Below are positions 47,773 to 56,536 of a DNA stretch of 64,000 nt, one piece after another. The number at the start of each line of letters is the position of its first letter. The stretch's first letter is position 1. The translations under genes were made by a program, and so were the position numbers. The notes under the pieces are model-generated. The model ran no database searches. It was not told the origin of the DNA and worked only from the letters and a program-made list of their open reading frames with translations. This DNA comes from Paramicrobacterium chengjingii (lineage in GTDB: Bacteria > Actinomycetota > Actinomycetes > Actinomycetales > Microbacteriaceae): the NCBI RefSeq assembly GCF_011751765.2, contig NZ_CP061169.1, forward strand, positions 1,798,001-1,862,000. Reading direction: 5' to 3'.

Positions 47773-49038
47773 TCAGTCGCGGACTTGGCCGTCACCGCGC
47801 ACGAGCCACTTCGTGCTCGTTAGTTCGGTGACTCCCATCGGGCCGCGTGCATGGAGTTTCTGTGTGGAGATACCCACTTCGGCTCCGAATCCGAAGACAC
47901 CGCCGTCAGTAAATCGTGTGGACGCATTCACCATGACAACGGCGGAATCCACGCGAGCGAGAAATATCTCTGCGTTTCGGACGTTGTTCGTCACGATCGA
48001 TTCTGTATGGTGCGTGGAGTACTCGGCAATGTGGTCAATCGCTTCGTCAAGCGTGCCAACGATATGCAATCCCAGCGTCAGATTTAGATGTTCCGTTGCC
48101 CACTCATCGACAGCTGCCGGCTCGACATCCGCTGAGAGACCCTGAGCCTCGGCGTCGCCGCGCACACTGACACCAGCCTGACGAAGTGCATCCAACAACG
48201 CAGTGAGAACGCGAGAAACTGCATCTCGGTGAATGAGCACTGTTTCTGCGGCATTGCAGACACTTGGCCTGTGTGTTTTGGCATTGAGTACAACCGAGAC
48301 CGCCATCGACGTGTCGGCGTCGGCATCCACGTACACGTGCACGATGCCAGCTCCCGTTTCGATCACGGGAACCGTCGAATCAGCGACCACAGTCTCGATG
48401 AGACGGGCGCTTCCTCGGGGAATGAGCACATCGACGAGGCCGCGTGAACGCATGAGCTCTGTGGCACCTTCGCGTCCGAAATCATCGATCGTCTGAATGC
48501 AATCGGCGGGCAAGCCGGTGCTCTCGATCGCGCCGCGGAGTGTTGCGGCAAGCTGAGTATTGCTGGCAAGAGCTGCAGATCCGCCGCGCAGCACAACGGC
48601 GTTTCCGCTACGCAAGGCAAGCGCGGCGATGTCAACGGTGACATTCGGTCGCGCTTCGTAGATTGCACCCACGACTCCGAATGGAACTCGAACTTGTTCG
48701 ATTCGAACCCCATTCGCCAAGGTGCTACCGCGAACAACTTGCCCCAGAGGATCGACTAAGGCGGCGATCTCTCGGACGGCGGCGGAAAGCTCCACGATGC
48801 GGTCAGCGGTCAGCGTCAGTCTGTCGAGAAGACCCTCGGCAAGCCCGTTCTCTCGGCCCGTTGCGAGGTCTTTCTCGTTCGCGCTCAGTATCGCACCTGA
48901 GTCTCGCTCCAGAGCGACAGCAATCGCTTCGAGAGCAGCTACACGCTCCGCGCCCGTCGTGATGGCGAGTGCTCTCGAGGCGTATCGAACCGCCTCAAGC
49001 CGCTCGCGCACGGTGTTGGCAGAGGTGGCTTTGATCAT
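47773..49038 (-). CDS. proA: glutamate-5-semialdehyde dehydrogenase
   Basis: Second enzyme of proline synthesis, NADPH-dependent reduction of glutamyl phosphate; 421 residues. Catalytic C261 lies in NAKTHRPSVCNAAETVL; also seen are VPFGVVGAIYEARPNVT and a GFGAEVGISTQKLHARGPMG terminal block (split). A TAGAAT box at -12 to -7 from the ATG predicts leaderless transcription from the short gap after proB. Confidence 0.96.
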   Translation of the reverse strand: MIKATSANTVRERLEAVRYASRALAITTGAERVAALEAIAVALERDSGAILSANEKDLATGRENGLAEGLLDRLTLTADRIVELSAAVREIAALVDPLGQVVRGSTLANGVRIEQVRVPFGVVGAIYEARPNVTVDIAALALRSGNAVVLRGGSAALASNTQLAATLRGAIESTGLPADCIQTIDDFGREGATELMRSRGLVDVLIPRGSARLIETVVADSTVPVIETGAGIVHVYVDADADTSMAVSVVLNAKTHRPSVCNAAETVLIHRDAVSRVLTALLDALRQAGVSVRGDAEAQGLSADVEPAAVDEWATEHLNLTLGLHIVGTLDEAIDHIAEYSTHHTESIVTNNVRNAEIFLARVDSAVVMVNASTRFTDGGVFGFGAEVGISTQKLHARGPMGVTELTSTKWLVRGDGQVRD

Positions 49039-49044
49039 GGTCCG

Positions 49045-49050
49045 ATTCTA
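49045..49050 (-). promoter_or_regulatory. -10 box of proA (leaderless)
   Basis: TAGAAT on the minus strand at -12 to -7 from the proA ATG, in the 22-nt gap after proB. Confidence 0.5.
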
Positions 49051-49060
49051 GCGGTGAGAA

Positions 49061-49849
49061 TCAGCTCACATCGGATTGTGGCGTGAACCACGTGCCCACC
49101 TCGGCGCCGCGTAGCGCCTCACCGATTTGCGAAGCGGATGTGACGAGCACGCCTGTGCCGCGACTCGCTGCGAGCCGAGCCGCAGAGACCTTCGTCGAGG
49201 CACCACCCGTTCCAACACCGGCACGCGCAGCCTCACCGAACTCAACGCCGGCCAGCTGGTCTCCTGGCGCAACCACACGAATGCGTTCCGCTCCAGGAAT
49301 CTCCGGTGGGCGCGTGTAAATTGCATCGACGTCGCTCAGCAGCACCATGGCCTCGGCACCGATGAGAGTCGCGACGAGCGCTGCAAGACGATCGTTGTCT
49401 CCGAATCGGATCTCGTGCGTCGCGACCGTATCGTTTTCATTGACAATCGGAAGGATTCTCAGGCTCAACAGCCGTTCCATCGCCCGCTTCGCGTTGCTGC
49501 GCGAATTCGGATCGTCAAGGTCCCCGGCCGTCAGAAGAACCTGACCCGAGACGATCCCGTAACGGTCTAGGCTGTCCTGATACCGATATACGAGCACGTT
49601 TTGTCCGACGGCAGCAGCCGCCTGTTGCGTAGCGAGGTCTTCAGGCCGGCTCTCAAGACCCAGATACGGCATACCGGTGGCGATGGCGCCAGAAGAAACG
49701 AGAATCACCTCGGTGCCGTCGGAATGCACCGTCGCCAAGGCATTGACGAGCGGCTCGACCTGCCCGCTGTTGACCCCGCTGATCGACGACGATCCTACTT
49801 TCACAACAATGCGACGAGCACTGCTGATCTCCTCCTGCGATGTGATCAT
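49061..49849 (-). CDS. proB: glutamate 5-kinase, short form
   Basis: Phosphorylates glutamate in the first step of proline synthesis. 262 residues comprising only the amino-acid-kinase domain: IVVKVGSSSIS, VSSGAIATGMPYLGL, NENDTVATHEIRFGDND and GTGGASTKVSAARLA. The C-terminal PUA domain of the ~367-residue E. coli type is absent, as in other short ProB proteins. The ATG shares its A with the obgE TAA. Proline feedback is expected at this enzyme. Confidence 0.95.
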   Translation of the reverse strand: MITSQEEISSARRIVVKVGSSSISGVNSGQVEPLVNALATVHSDGTEVILVSSGAIATGMPYLGLESRPEDLATQQAAAAVGQNVLVYRYQDSLDRYGIVSGQVLLTAGDLDDPNSRSNAKRAMERLLSLRILPIVNENDTVATHEIRFGDNDRLAALVATLIGAEAMVLLSDVDAIYTRPPEIPGAERIRVVAPGDQLAGVEFGEAARAGVGTGGASTKVSAARLAASRGTGVLVTSASQIGEALRGAEVGTWFTPQSDVS

Positions 49850-51360
49850 TAGTCCTGCTCGTCCTCAGACCACAGTCCAGCCTCACGCTCGCTTTCGAGC
49901 TGCTCTCGTGCTTCTGACTTCGCATCCATCCGGTCGTAGTACGCGTCACGGCGCTGCTCCCGCGTCGGGCGCACATTCTGATCAAAGCGTGCATCAGTGC
50001 CGCGAGGGGACGCCAGAAGCTCGGCTGTCGAGGTCAGAGTTGGCTCCCAATCGAATACGACACCCTTACCTGGCCCGATGACGACGGTCGAGCCCGCCAC
50101 CGCTCCGGCCTTGAAAAGTGCGTCCTCGATGCCGATCTTTGCGATCCGGTCGGCGAGGTAACCGACGGCTTCGTCGTTTGTGAAGTCCGTCTGCTGCACC
50201 CACCGTTCAGGCTTCGTTCCCAGGATCCGATAGACGTTGCCGTAGGTCCCGCCTTCCACCAGAATGTCGAACGGTTTCCGATTCACAGGTTTCGGTGTCA
50301 TGACGATACGCGGTGATTGGTCCTCGAGATCGCTCACGCTGTCGCGATGCTCCTGAACTAGCGCACCGAGCGCGAACGTGAGGGACCGGAGCCCCTCATG
50401 GCTCGCTGTCGAGATCTCGAAAACTCGGTATCCTCGCTCTTCAAGCTCGGGACGAACAAATTCGGCGAGCTCCCGCGCCTCCGGCACGTCCACCTTGTTA
50501 AGTGCGACAAGCTGTGGACGCTCCAACAGCGGAATTTGCCCCTCGGGAACAGGATATGCAGCGAGCTCCTGCTCAATCACGTCAAGATCGGTCAACGGGT
50601 CACGGCCGGGCTCCAGAGTTGCGCAATCGATGACATGCAACAATGCCGCACAGCGTTCGACGTGTCTTAGGAATTCGAGTCCAAGGCCCTTGCCCTCGCT
50701 AGCACCTTCAATGAGGCCGGGCACGTCGGCAACGGTGTACCGATGCTGCCCAGCCTGGACGACCCCAAGATTGGGGTGCAGCGTCGTGAAAGGGTAATCA
50801 GCGATCTTAGGCTTCGCCGCAGAAATCGCTGCGATGAGGCTCGACTTTCCCGCTGACGGAAAGCCGACGAATGCGACGTCGGCGATCGTCTTGAGCTCAA
50901 GATTGATGTCTCCCGATTGACCGGGGGTTCCAAGAAGAGCGAAACCTGGAGCCTTGCGCTTCGTCGATGCCAAAACCGAGTTTCCCAGTCCGCCATAACC
51001 GCCTTCGGCAATGACAAACCGGGTTCCGGGCTCCGTCAGATCGATCAGCGTCTCCCCGTTCTCATCCTTGACCACGGTGCCGACAGGAACGGGCAGCACG
51101 AGTTCTTCGCCGGCCGAGCCGTGACGATGATCACCCATACCAAACCCGCCATTTTCAGAGGTGCGATGCGGCGAACGGTGGTACGGCAACAGCGTCGTCA
51201 CCTGCGGATCGGCGAGGAGAACGATGTCGCCGCCGTTTCCGCCGTTTCCGCCGTCTGGCCCGGCCAACGGCTTAAACTTCTCGCGGCGCACCGAGACACA
51301 ACCGTTGCCACCCTTGCCCGCGCTCACGTGCAGTGTCACGCGATCGACGAATGTCGCCAC
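49849..51360 (-). CDS. obgE: GTPase Obg/CgtA
   Basis: Essential ribosome-assembly and stress GTPase, 503 residues. Glycine-rich Obg fold (1-159), G domain with P-loop GFPSAGKSS (166-174), DVPGLIEGA and NKVD motifs, then an OCT domain (about 340-425, [17 protein letters not shown]). A charged, probably disordered tail follows. GTG start with GAGGAGG 5 nt upstream. Separated from rpmA by a strong terminator, so it probably has its own promoter. Confidence 0.96.
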   Translation of the reverse strand: MATFVDRVTLHVSAGKGGNGCVSVRREKFKPLAGPDGGNGGNGGDIVLLADPQVTTLLPYHRSPHRTSENGGFGMGDHRHGSAGEELVLPVPVGTVVKDENGETLIDLTEPGTRFVIAEGGYGGLGNSVLASTKRKAPGFALLGTPGQSGDINLELKTIADVAFVGFPSAGKSSLIAAISAAKPKIADYPFTTLHPNLGVVQAGQHRYTVADVPGLIEGASEGKGLGLEFLRHVERCAALLHVIDCATLEPGRDPLTDLDVIEQELAAYPVPEGQIPLLERPQLVALNKVDVPEARELAEFVRPELEERGYRVFEISTASHEGLRSLTFALGALVQEHRDSVSDLEDQSPRIVMTPKPVNRKPFDILVEGGTYGNVYRILGTKPERWVQQTDFTNDEAVGYLADRIAKIGIEDALFKAGAVAGSTVVIGPGKGVVFDWEPTLTSTAELLASPRGTDARFDQNVRPTREQRRDAYYDRMDAKSEAREQLESEREAGLWSEDEQD

Positions 51361-51406
51361 GGTGTCCTCCTCGAGTTCTTCCGCTTCAATCGTGCCGGAA
51401 ATAGGA

Positions 51407-51432
51407 CAGGGGCGGGCAAATGCCCGCCCCTG
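51407..51432 (-). terminator. terminator downstream of rpmA
   Basis: Perfect 11-bp stem CAGGGGCGGGC / GCCCGCCCCTG with an AAAT (ATTT in RNA sense) tetraloop, 18 nt after the rpmA stop and before obgE. Confidence 0.85.
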
Positions 51433-51450
51433 ATGTGAACCTCTCGTCGA

Positions 51451-51708
51451 CTAGGCGTCGACCGTCACGATGTTGACGACCTTGCGGCCACCCTTGTTTC
51501 CAAATTCGACCGAACCGTTCGACAGCGCGAACAGGGTGTCGTCGCCACCGCGACCAACGTTGGCGCCGGGGTGGAAGTGGGTGCCACGCTGACGAACGAT
51601 GATCTCGCCTGCGTTGACGCTTTCGCCGCCGAAACGCTTTACACCGAGGCGCTGGGCGTTCGAGTCGCGACCGTTGCGAGTTGAACTCGCACCTTTCTTG
51701 TGTGCCAT
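51451..51708 (-). CDS. rpmA: 50S ribosomal protein L27
   Basis: 85 residues; N-terminal [21 protein letters not shown] lies near the peptidyl-transferase centre. [21 protein letters not shown] is the L27 signature. No cleavable N-terminal extension of the Firmicutes type. ATG preceded by GAGGAG. Follows rplU by 20 nt as part of a two-gene ribosomal operon. Confidence 0.97.
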   Translation of the reverse strand: MAHKKGASSTRNGRDSNAQRLGVKRFGGESVNAGEIIVRQRGTHFHPGANVGRGGDDTLFALSNGSVEFGNKGGRKVVNIVTVDA

Positions 51709-51728
51709 CTCGTTATCTCCTCGATGCC

Positions 51729-52037
51729 TTACTTGATTCCGGTGACCTTGACGCGTGTGAGCTCCTGACGGTGCCCCTGACGCTTCTTGTAACCGGTCTT
51801 GTTCTTGAACTTCTGGATGTGGATCTTTCGACCGCGCAGGTCGCCGAGAACCTCAGCGGTGACCTTAACCTTGGCGAGTGACTTCTGATCGGTGGTGACC
51901 GTGTCACCGTCGACGAGCAGCACTGCTGCAAGCTCGACATTGCCATTCTTGTCAGCCTGAATACGGTCCATCGTCACGATGGTGCCGACTTCGACCTTCT
52001 CCTGCCGACCACCGGCGCGCACAACTGCGTAAACCAC
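51729..52037 (-). CDS. rplU: 50S ribosomal protein L21
   Basis: 102 residues, rRNA-binding protein next to L20 and domain VI of 23S rRNA. Seen: [16 protein letters not shown] and the C-terminal [19 protein letters not shown] motif. GTG start with AGAAGTAGG upstream. First gene of rplU-rpmA; its 5' leader contains a GC-rich stem-loop at 52059-52072. Confidence 0.97.
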   Translation of the reverse strand: MVYAVVRAGGRQEKVEVGTIVTMDRIQADKNGNVELAAVLLVDGDTVTTDQKSLAKVKVTAEVLGDLRGRKIHIQKFKNKTGYKKRQGHRQELTRVKVTGIK

Positions 52038-52058
52038 TTGGATTACCTACTTCTCTGA

Positions 52059-52072
52059 GGAGCGAAAGCTCC
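52059..52072 (-). other. stem-loop in the rplU leader
   Basis: GGAGC-TTTC-GCTCC in the mRNA sense, ending about 20 nt before the rplU GTG. Could be part of an r-protein leader. The rest of the 210-bp gap to the divergent DUF4031 gene shows no ORF or other structure I can support. Confidence 0.35.
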
Positions 52073-52247
52073 GCTTGTCTGTCAAAGGAAAAGTCACTGC
52101 TCCAGACATACCCAGCGGGAAAAGAGGTGTGCCTGTCAGAAAACCATGTGGCGACACGGGGATAAGCCAGTCACCAACGATCGAGTTTACTTCATGAGGC
52201 GGAGTTTCGACAAATGAACCGCTCGCGTGTTCCTAGAATGAGGAACC

Positions 52248-52511
52248 ATGACCATCTTGATTGATCCGCCCCTGTGGCCGGCGCACGGTACGCTGTGGTC
52301 TCATCTGGTCAGTGACACTGCGATCGACGAGCTTCACGCCTTTGCCGCGTTGAACACACTCCCACGGCGAAGCTTCGATCGAGACCACTACGACGTCCCC
52401 GCTACCCGTCACGATGAGTTAGTGGCCGCTGGCGCAGTGTCAGTCACGGCAAATGAACTCACGCGCAGGCTCATCGCCAGCGGCCTCCGCGTCAAAGCAC
52501 GGGACCGCTGA
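52248..52511 (+). CDS. DUF4031 domain protein
   Basis: 87 residues matching DUF4031: ILIDPPLWPAHGTLWSHLVSD at the N-terminus, RRSFDRDHYDVPATRHDEL in the middle, ELTRRLIASGLRVKARDR at the end. Small cytoplasmic protein of unknown function, common in actinobacteria. A TAGAAT at 52234-52239 lies 8 nt before the ATG, so the leader is at most a couple of bases. Convergent with rne, whose stop is 9 nt away. Confidence 0.85.
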   Translation: MTILIDPPLWPAHGTLWSHLVSDTAIDELHAFAALNTLPRRSFDRDHYDVPATRHDELVAAGAVSVTANELTRRLIASGLRVKARDR

Positions 52512-52520
52512 CGACGAACG

Positions 52521-54782
52521 TCATGCTCCCGAGGAATCAGTGTCGTCGCTCGTAGAAACTGGGGTGCCCGTGAGAGCTGCCGTCGTGACACGACGTGAGC
52601 GATTGCGGCCGTGTCCGGGCTTCTTCGGCTCGGGAAGCGAATCGAGTACGGAACCGAGTAGGTCCTCGGCTTCGCGCTTATCTATTGGACGCGACGCATG
52701 CTGCGCGGGCTCGATGGGAATATCGAGAATCGCTACAGAGTTCCCCTGCTCTGACGAGTCTGGCATCGCAACCTTCTCGTGATCACCTGTGCCGTCTGCA
52801 GTGCTCACTTGCTTCTCGGCCGAGTCGGTGTCGGGGTGTATCGTGCTCGCGGCGATCTGCGATAGCGCCTTCTTGGCGTCATCCGTTATCGAGTGCGCGG
52901 CCCCCGCCGACTTCTGCGAATGCTGCCCACCGCCGTTGCCGTTGCCTCCGTGAGAGCCACCGCCGTTGCCGCGACGCTTACGTCCGCCGTTGTCAGAACT
53001 CGACTGACGGTGCTTCGTCACCGGCTCGTGATGCACGACAACTCCACGTCCTGCGCACGCGTCGCACGCCTCGCTGAACGTCTCCAGAAGTCCAAGACCG
53101 AGCTTCTTTCGGGTCATCTGCACGAGGCCGAGCGACGTGACCTCAGCAACTTGATGCTTTGTGCGGTCACGGCTGAGGCACTCGACGAGGCGGCGAAGAA
53201 CAAGGTCACGGTTCGACTCAAGCACCATGTCGATGAAGTCCACGACGATTATGCCGCCGATGTCCCGCAGTCGAAGCTGACGCACGATCTCCTCAGCAGC
53301 CTCAAGGTTGTTCTTCGTGACCGTTTCTTCGAGGTTGCCTCCCGATCCCACGAACTTTCCCGTGTTCACGTCAACGACGGTCATCGCTTCCGTGCGGTCG
53401 ATGACAAGAGATCCGCCACTCGGCAGCCAGACCTTGCGATCGAGTGCTTTCTCAATCTGCTCGGTGATGCGGTACTCGTCGAAGACGTCTTTACTGCCAT
53501 CATGACTCTCTACGCGCTCAAGCAAGTCAGGAGCAACCTGGCTCAAGTACTTCTCGATCGTCTGTTTGGCGTCAGAGCCGGCGATCACCATGCTGTGGAA
53601 GTCTTCATTGAAGACGTCTCGAACGATCTTGATGAGCAGATCAGGTTCTGAATGGAGGAGCGCGGGAGCCTGTCCGCTCTCCACCTGCTTTTGGATCGAT
53701 TCCCACTGAGAGGTGAGTCGGCTTACATCCCGTGTAAGCTGCTCCTCCGTGGCGCCTTCGGCTGCCGTTCTGACGATCACTCCAGCGTTCTCGGGAAGAA
53801 TCGCCTTGAGAATCTTCTTGAGGCGGGCACGCTCCGTGTCGGGAAGTTTTCGAGAGATGCCGTTCATCGATCCGTTCGGCACATAGACGAGGTAGCGGCC
53901 AGGCAACGATACTTGGCTGGTCAGTCGTGCACCCTTGTGCCCCACGGGATCTTTCGTCACCTGTACAAGCACCTTGTCGCCTGGCTTGAGCGCCAGTTCA
54001 ATGCGACGTGGCTGGTTCCCGGTCTCGACGGAGTCCCAATCAACTTCACCCGAATACAGAACGGCGTTGCGGCCGCGGCCGATGTCGACGAACGCCGCTT
54101 CCATGCTCGGAAGCACGTTCTGCACTTTTCCGAGATAAACGTTCCCGATGAGCGAAGACTCCTGCGAGCGGGCAACATAATGCTCAGCGAGAACATCATC
54201 TTCGAGCACGCCGATCTGAATCCGACCGCCCTTCGACCGCACGATCATCTTGCGGTCGACGGACTCACGTCGCGCCAAGAATTCGGCCTCAGTGACAACG
54301 GTACGTCGGCGACCGGCATCCCGGCCATCACGACGTCGCTGCTTCTTTGCCTCGAGCCGCGTTGAGCCCTTGACCTTCTGCGGCTCGGTAATCGGCTCCG
54401 GCTCACTCTGAGGCGACCCGTCGCTGTCACCGTTTCTCCGACGACGGGACCGCCGACGAGTGTTTCCGTCGTCATCCGAATCACGATCGGTCGACTTAGG
54501 AAGCGGCGGCAGCGGTCTGATCTCCGGAGCTTTGAAAATGAGCTGTGTAGACGGAGGGCCTGCTGCTGCTGTCTCGGCTGGCACCTCGGTGTTCTCGGTG
54601 CTGGTTACGCCCGTCGTTGAGGCGTCACCGTCCGCACCTTGGCCCGGAGCCGCTCCGCGTGGCTCCTCGGAAGCAACCGTGCTCACAGCGTCTTCTGCTG
54701 ATTCAACTTTCTGTGTGTCTGTCGTCTCAATTGACTCCTCAACGGGGTCAACGGCATCTGTCGTGTTTTCTTTTTCCACCAT
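52521..54782 (-). CDS. rne: ribonuclease E/G family protein
   Basis: 753 residues. An acidic, low-complexity N-terminal extension (~200 residues, containing RRRSRRRRNGDSD) precedes the S1 RNA-binding domain (SSLIGNVYLGKVQNVLPSME) and the RNase E/G catalytic core with VVDVNTGKFVG and GGIIVVDFIDM. The zinc-link region CDACAGRGVVV follows, and then a Gly/Asn/His-rich tail. Extensions on both sides of the core are typical of actinobacterial RNase E. ATG 54782 has GAGGAG 10 nt upstream; the longer frame is not conserved. Role: mRNA decay and rRNA processing. Confidence 0.92.
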   Translation of the reverse strand: MVEKENTTDAVDPVEESIETTDTQKVESAEDAVSTVASEEPRGAAPGQGADGDASTTGVTSTENTEVPAETAAAGPPSTQLIFKAPEIRPLPPLPKSTDRDSDDDGNTRRRSRRRRNGDSDGSPQSEPEPITEPQKVKGSTRLEAKKQRRRDGRDAGRRRTVVTEAEFLARRESVDRKMIVRSKGGRIQIGVLEDDVLAEHYVARSQESSLIGNVYLGKVQNVLPSMEAAFVDIGRGRNAVLYSGEVDWDSVETGNQPRRIELALKPGDKVLVQVTKDPVGHKGARLTSQVSLPGRYLVYVPNGSMNGISRKLPDTERARLKKILKAILPENAGVIVRTAAEGATEEQLTRDVSRLTSQWESIQKQVESGQAPALLHSEPDLLIKIVRDVFNEDFHSMVIAGSDAKQTIEKYLSQVAPDLLERVESHDGSKDVFDEYRITEQIEKALDRKVWLPSGGSLVIDRTEAMTVVDVNTGKFVGSGGNLEETVTKNNLEAAEEIVRQLRLRDIGGIIVVDFIDMVLESNRDLVLRRLVECLSRDRTKHQVAEVTSLGLVQMTRKKLGLGLLETFSEACDACAGRGVVVHHEPVTKHRQSSSDNGGRKRRGNGGGSHGGNGNGGGQHSQKSAGAAHSITDDAKKALSQIAASTIHPDTDSAEKQVSTADGTGDHEKVAMPDSSEQGNSVAILDIPIEPAQHASRPIDKREAEDLLGSVLDSLPEPKKPGHGRNRSRRVTTAALTGTPVSTSDDTDSSGA

Positions 54783-55080
54783 CTCTGGTGCACTCCTCGA
54801 CCGGACGGACAGCCGCGCCATCCATCCGGGAACTCTCAAAGGGAAGATGCGCCTCAGCGAACTCCTCCACACTCCTGTTGATCACAATCGGCTTGACGCC
54901 CTGATCGCGAACTTTCGGTCACTCCGACCGAATTACAACACTGGGCAATCTGTGCCCAATAAGCCTTTATCTGCCGGGAGGCGAAGCGCGGTTCACCTGA
55001 CGACTGTGCCATTATCGCACGTTACCCCGCGATCTGCCTCATGTGCCCTCGACACAGCGGCCTGTGCCATAATCCCGAAC
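54783..55080. other. divergent intergenic region rne/VKOR
   Basis: 298 bp without a gene. Contains a hairpin TGGGCA-ATCTG-TGCCCA (54942-54958), a possible rne promoter (TTGGGC 54959-54954 and TGTAAT 54937-54932, 16-nt spacer), and two similar blocks CTGTGCCATTATC (55004) and CTGTGCCATAATC (55062), 58 bp apart. Confidence 0.45.
55068..55073 (+). promoter_or_regulatory. -10 box of the VKOR gene
   Basis: CATAAT ending 7 nt before the GTG at 55081, leaving a leader of about one base; no Shine-Dalgarno sequence is present. Confidence 0.45.
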
Positions 55081-55695
55081 GTGAACGAATCGCGCGACGC
55101 AGCACTTGATGATGCCCGTCCCATTGCCCTGGCGATCTTTCTCATCATCGCGGGGATAACGGGATGGATCGCCGCTTTTGCCCTGACTCTCGACAAATTC
55201 ACTCAGCTGGAGAATCCGGATGCGAAACTCGGCTGCGACTTCAACATTCTGATCGGCTGCACCACGAACTTGGCGTCCGACCAGGGTGCCGTCTTCGGGT
55301 TCCCCAATCCGCTCATCGGACTGACGTGCTGGGTGGTTCCCATCGTCCTCGGCGTCGCACTGCTTGCCGGAGCACGCTTCCCCCGCTGGTTCTGGCTCGT
55401 TGCTTGGGCTGGATTCGTTTTCGGCGTGTGCCTTGTCGCCTGGTTCATCACGCAGAGCATTTATGTCATCAGTTCGCTGTGCCCGTGGTGCATGCTCACG
55501 TGGTCCGTGATGATTCCATCGTTCTTCGCAGTCACGTTTCACCTTCTGAAGATCGGCGCATTCGGAAGAGGCACTCGACTGAGAAGCCTTGGTGCGACGC
55601 TCGCCGGCTGGACCCCGCTCATTACGCTGATGGCATACGTGCTCATCGCGGTTCTTGCGCAGGTGCGTCTCGACGTGATCAGCTACATCTTCTAG
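55081..55695 (+). CDS. vitamin K epoxide reductase family protein
   Basis: 204-residue membrane protein with about five hydrophobic segments. Active-site C134-P-W-C137 (SSLCPWCML) and loop cysteines C52 and C60 (GCDFNILIGC) are all present. Bacterial VKOR homologues reoxidise DsbA-like proteins and pass electrons to quinone, giving disulfide formation outside the membrane. The GTG at 55081 is chosen over the very long open frame upstream, which runs antisense to rne. Convergent with ndk across a terminator. Confidence 0.92.
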   Translation: MNESRDAALDDARPIALAIFLIIAGITGWIAAFALTLDKFTQLENPDAKLGCDFNILIGCTTNLASDQGAVFGFPNPLIGLTCWVVPIVLGVALLAGARFPRWFWLVAWAGFVFGVCLVAWFITQSIYVISSLCPWCMLTWSVMIPSFFAVTFHLLKIGAFGRGTRLRSLGATLAGWTPLITLMAYVLIAVLAQVRLDVISYIF

Positions 55696-55715
55696 CTCAT
55701 CCCACCAGAGACACA

Positions 55716-55749
55716 AGCGCCGCCGCGCTCCAGAGACCGCGGCGGCGCT
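55716..55749. terminator. bidirectional terminator VKOR/ndk
   Basis: Perfect 12-bp stem AGCGCCGCCGCG / CGCGGCGGCGCT with a 10-nt loop between the convergent genes. Confidence 0.85.
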
Positions 55750-55762
55750 TCACTTCGAGGAG

Positions 55763-56179
55763 CTAACTGAACCAGAGATCCAGTTCACGAGCCGCAGACT
55801 CCGGACTGTCCGAGCCGTGCACGAGGTTCTGCTGTACAGCGAGCCCCCAATCGCGTCCCAGATCGCCACGCACGGTACCGGGAGCCGCCGTCGTGGGGTC
55901 GGTGGTGCCGGCGAGCGAGCGGAATCCTTCGATCACGCGATCGCCGGCCACACGCACGGCAACGACGGGGCCCGACATCATGAATTCGACAAGCGGCTCG
56001 TAAAACGGCTTACCCTCGTGCTCTGCATAGTGGGCGGCAAGAAGGTTTCTGTCTGCTCGAACCATCCGAATGTCGACGAGTGAGTACCCTTTCGCCTCGA
56101 TGCGACGGAGGATCTCACCTGTGAGGCTGCGTGTTACCCCATCCGGCTTCACCAGAACAAGTGTCTCTTCAACTGCCAT
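55763..56179 (-). CDS. ndk: nucleoside diphosphate kinase
   Basis: Transfers the gamma phosphate between nucleoside triphosphates and diphosphates; 138 residues, normal length. Phosphohistidine H121 in NLVHGSDS; also LVLVKPDGV and the GPVVAVRVAGDRVI segment. ATG with GGAGAAAG upstream. Last gene of the ileS-folC-DUF4233-ndk series. Confidence 0.97.
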   Translation of the reverse strand: MAVEETLVLVKPDGVTRSLTGEILRRIEAKGYSLVDIRMVRADRNLLAAHYAEHEGKPFYEPLVEFMMSGPVVAVRVAGDRVIEGFRSLAGTTDPTTAAPGTVRGDLGRDWGLAVQQNLVHGSDSPESAARELDLWFS

Positions 56180-56536
56180 TTAGCTTTCTCCTGCCTCGAA
56201 CCTGTGGTTCTTCTCTCTGTCGATCCGGGTGCCGACGATCATGCAATAGATCCACATGATCAGAAACAGCCCGCCGACGACGTACATCTGGGGCATCACG
56301 ATGCCGGTAGCAACGATAACGCCTTGGAGCACCCAGCCGCAGACCACGCCCCAACGAAATCGCAGCACAGGAATCACGGCAACCATCAGAACGCACAGGA
56401 TGCCGCCAGCAACGAACGCTGTGACAGGATCCACCGCATTGAGCCCGTATGCGACAAGGGTAGCCAGAAAAACGATCAGCAGCTCGGCGCTGAAGACGAT
56501 GGCCCCGAGGGTCGCCCTGACTCCTCCTCGTCTCAC
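56180..56536 (-). CDS. DUF4233 membrane protein
   Basis: 118 residues with four membrane segments (AELLIVFLATLVAYG, VTAFVAGGILCVLMVAVIPVL, VLQGVIVATGIVMPQ, VVGGLFLIMWIYCMIVG) and a charged end. Matches DUF4233, found almost always after folC in actinobacteria; function unknown. GTG 56536 overlaps the folC TGA (GTGA); the longer frame upstream is out of conserved range. ndk begins right after its stop. Confidence 0.88.
   Translation of the reverse strand: MRRGGVRATLGAIVFSAELLIVFLATLVAYGLNAVDPVTAFVAGGILCVLMVAVIPVLRFRWGVVCGWVLQGVIVATGIVMPQMYVVGGLFLIMWIYCMIVGTRIDREKNHRFEAGES

Noticed and set aside
54460..55080. Upstream open frame joined to the VKOR gene
   Set aside because: It is antisense to the rne 5' end and has no membrane-protein character; the conserved VKOR protein begins at 55081.
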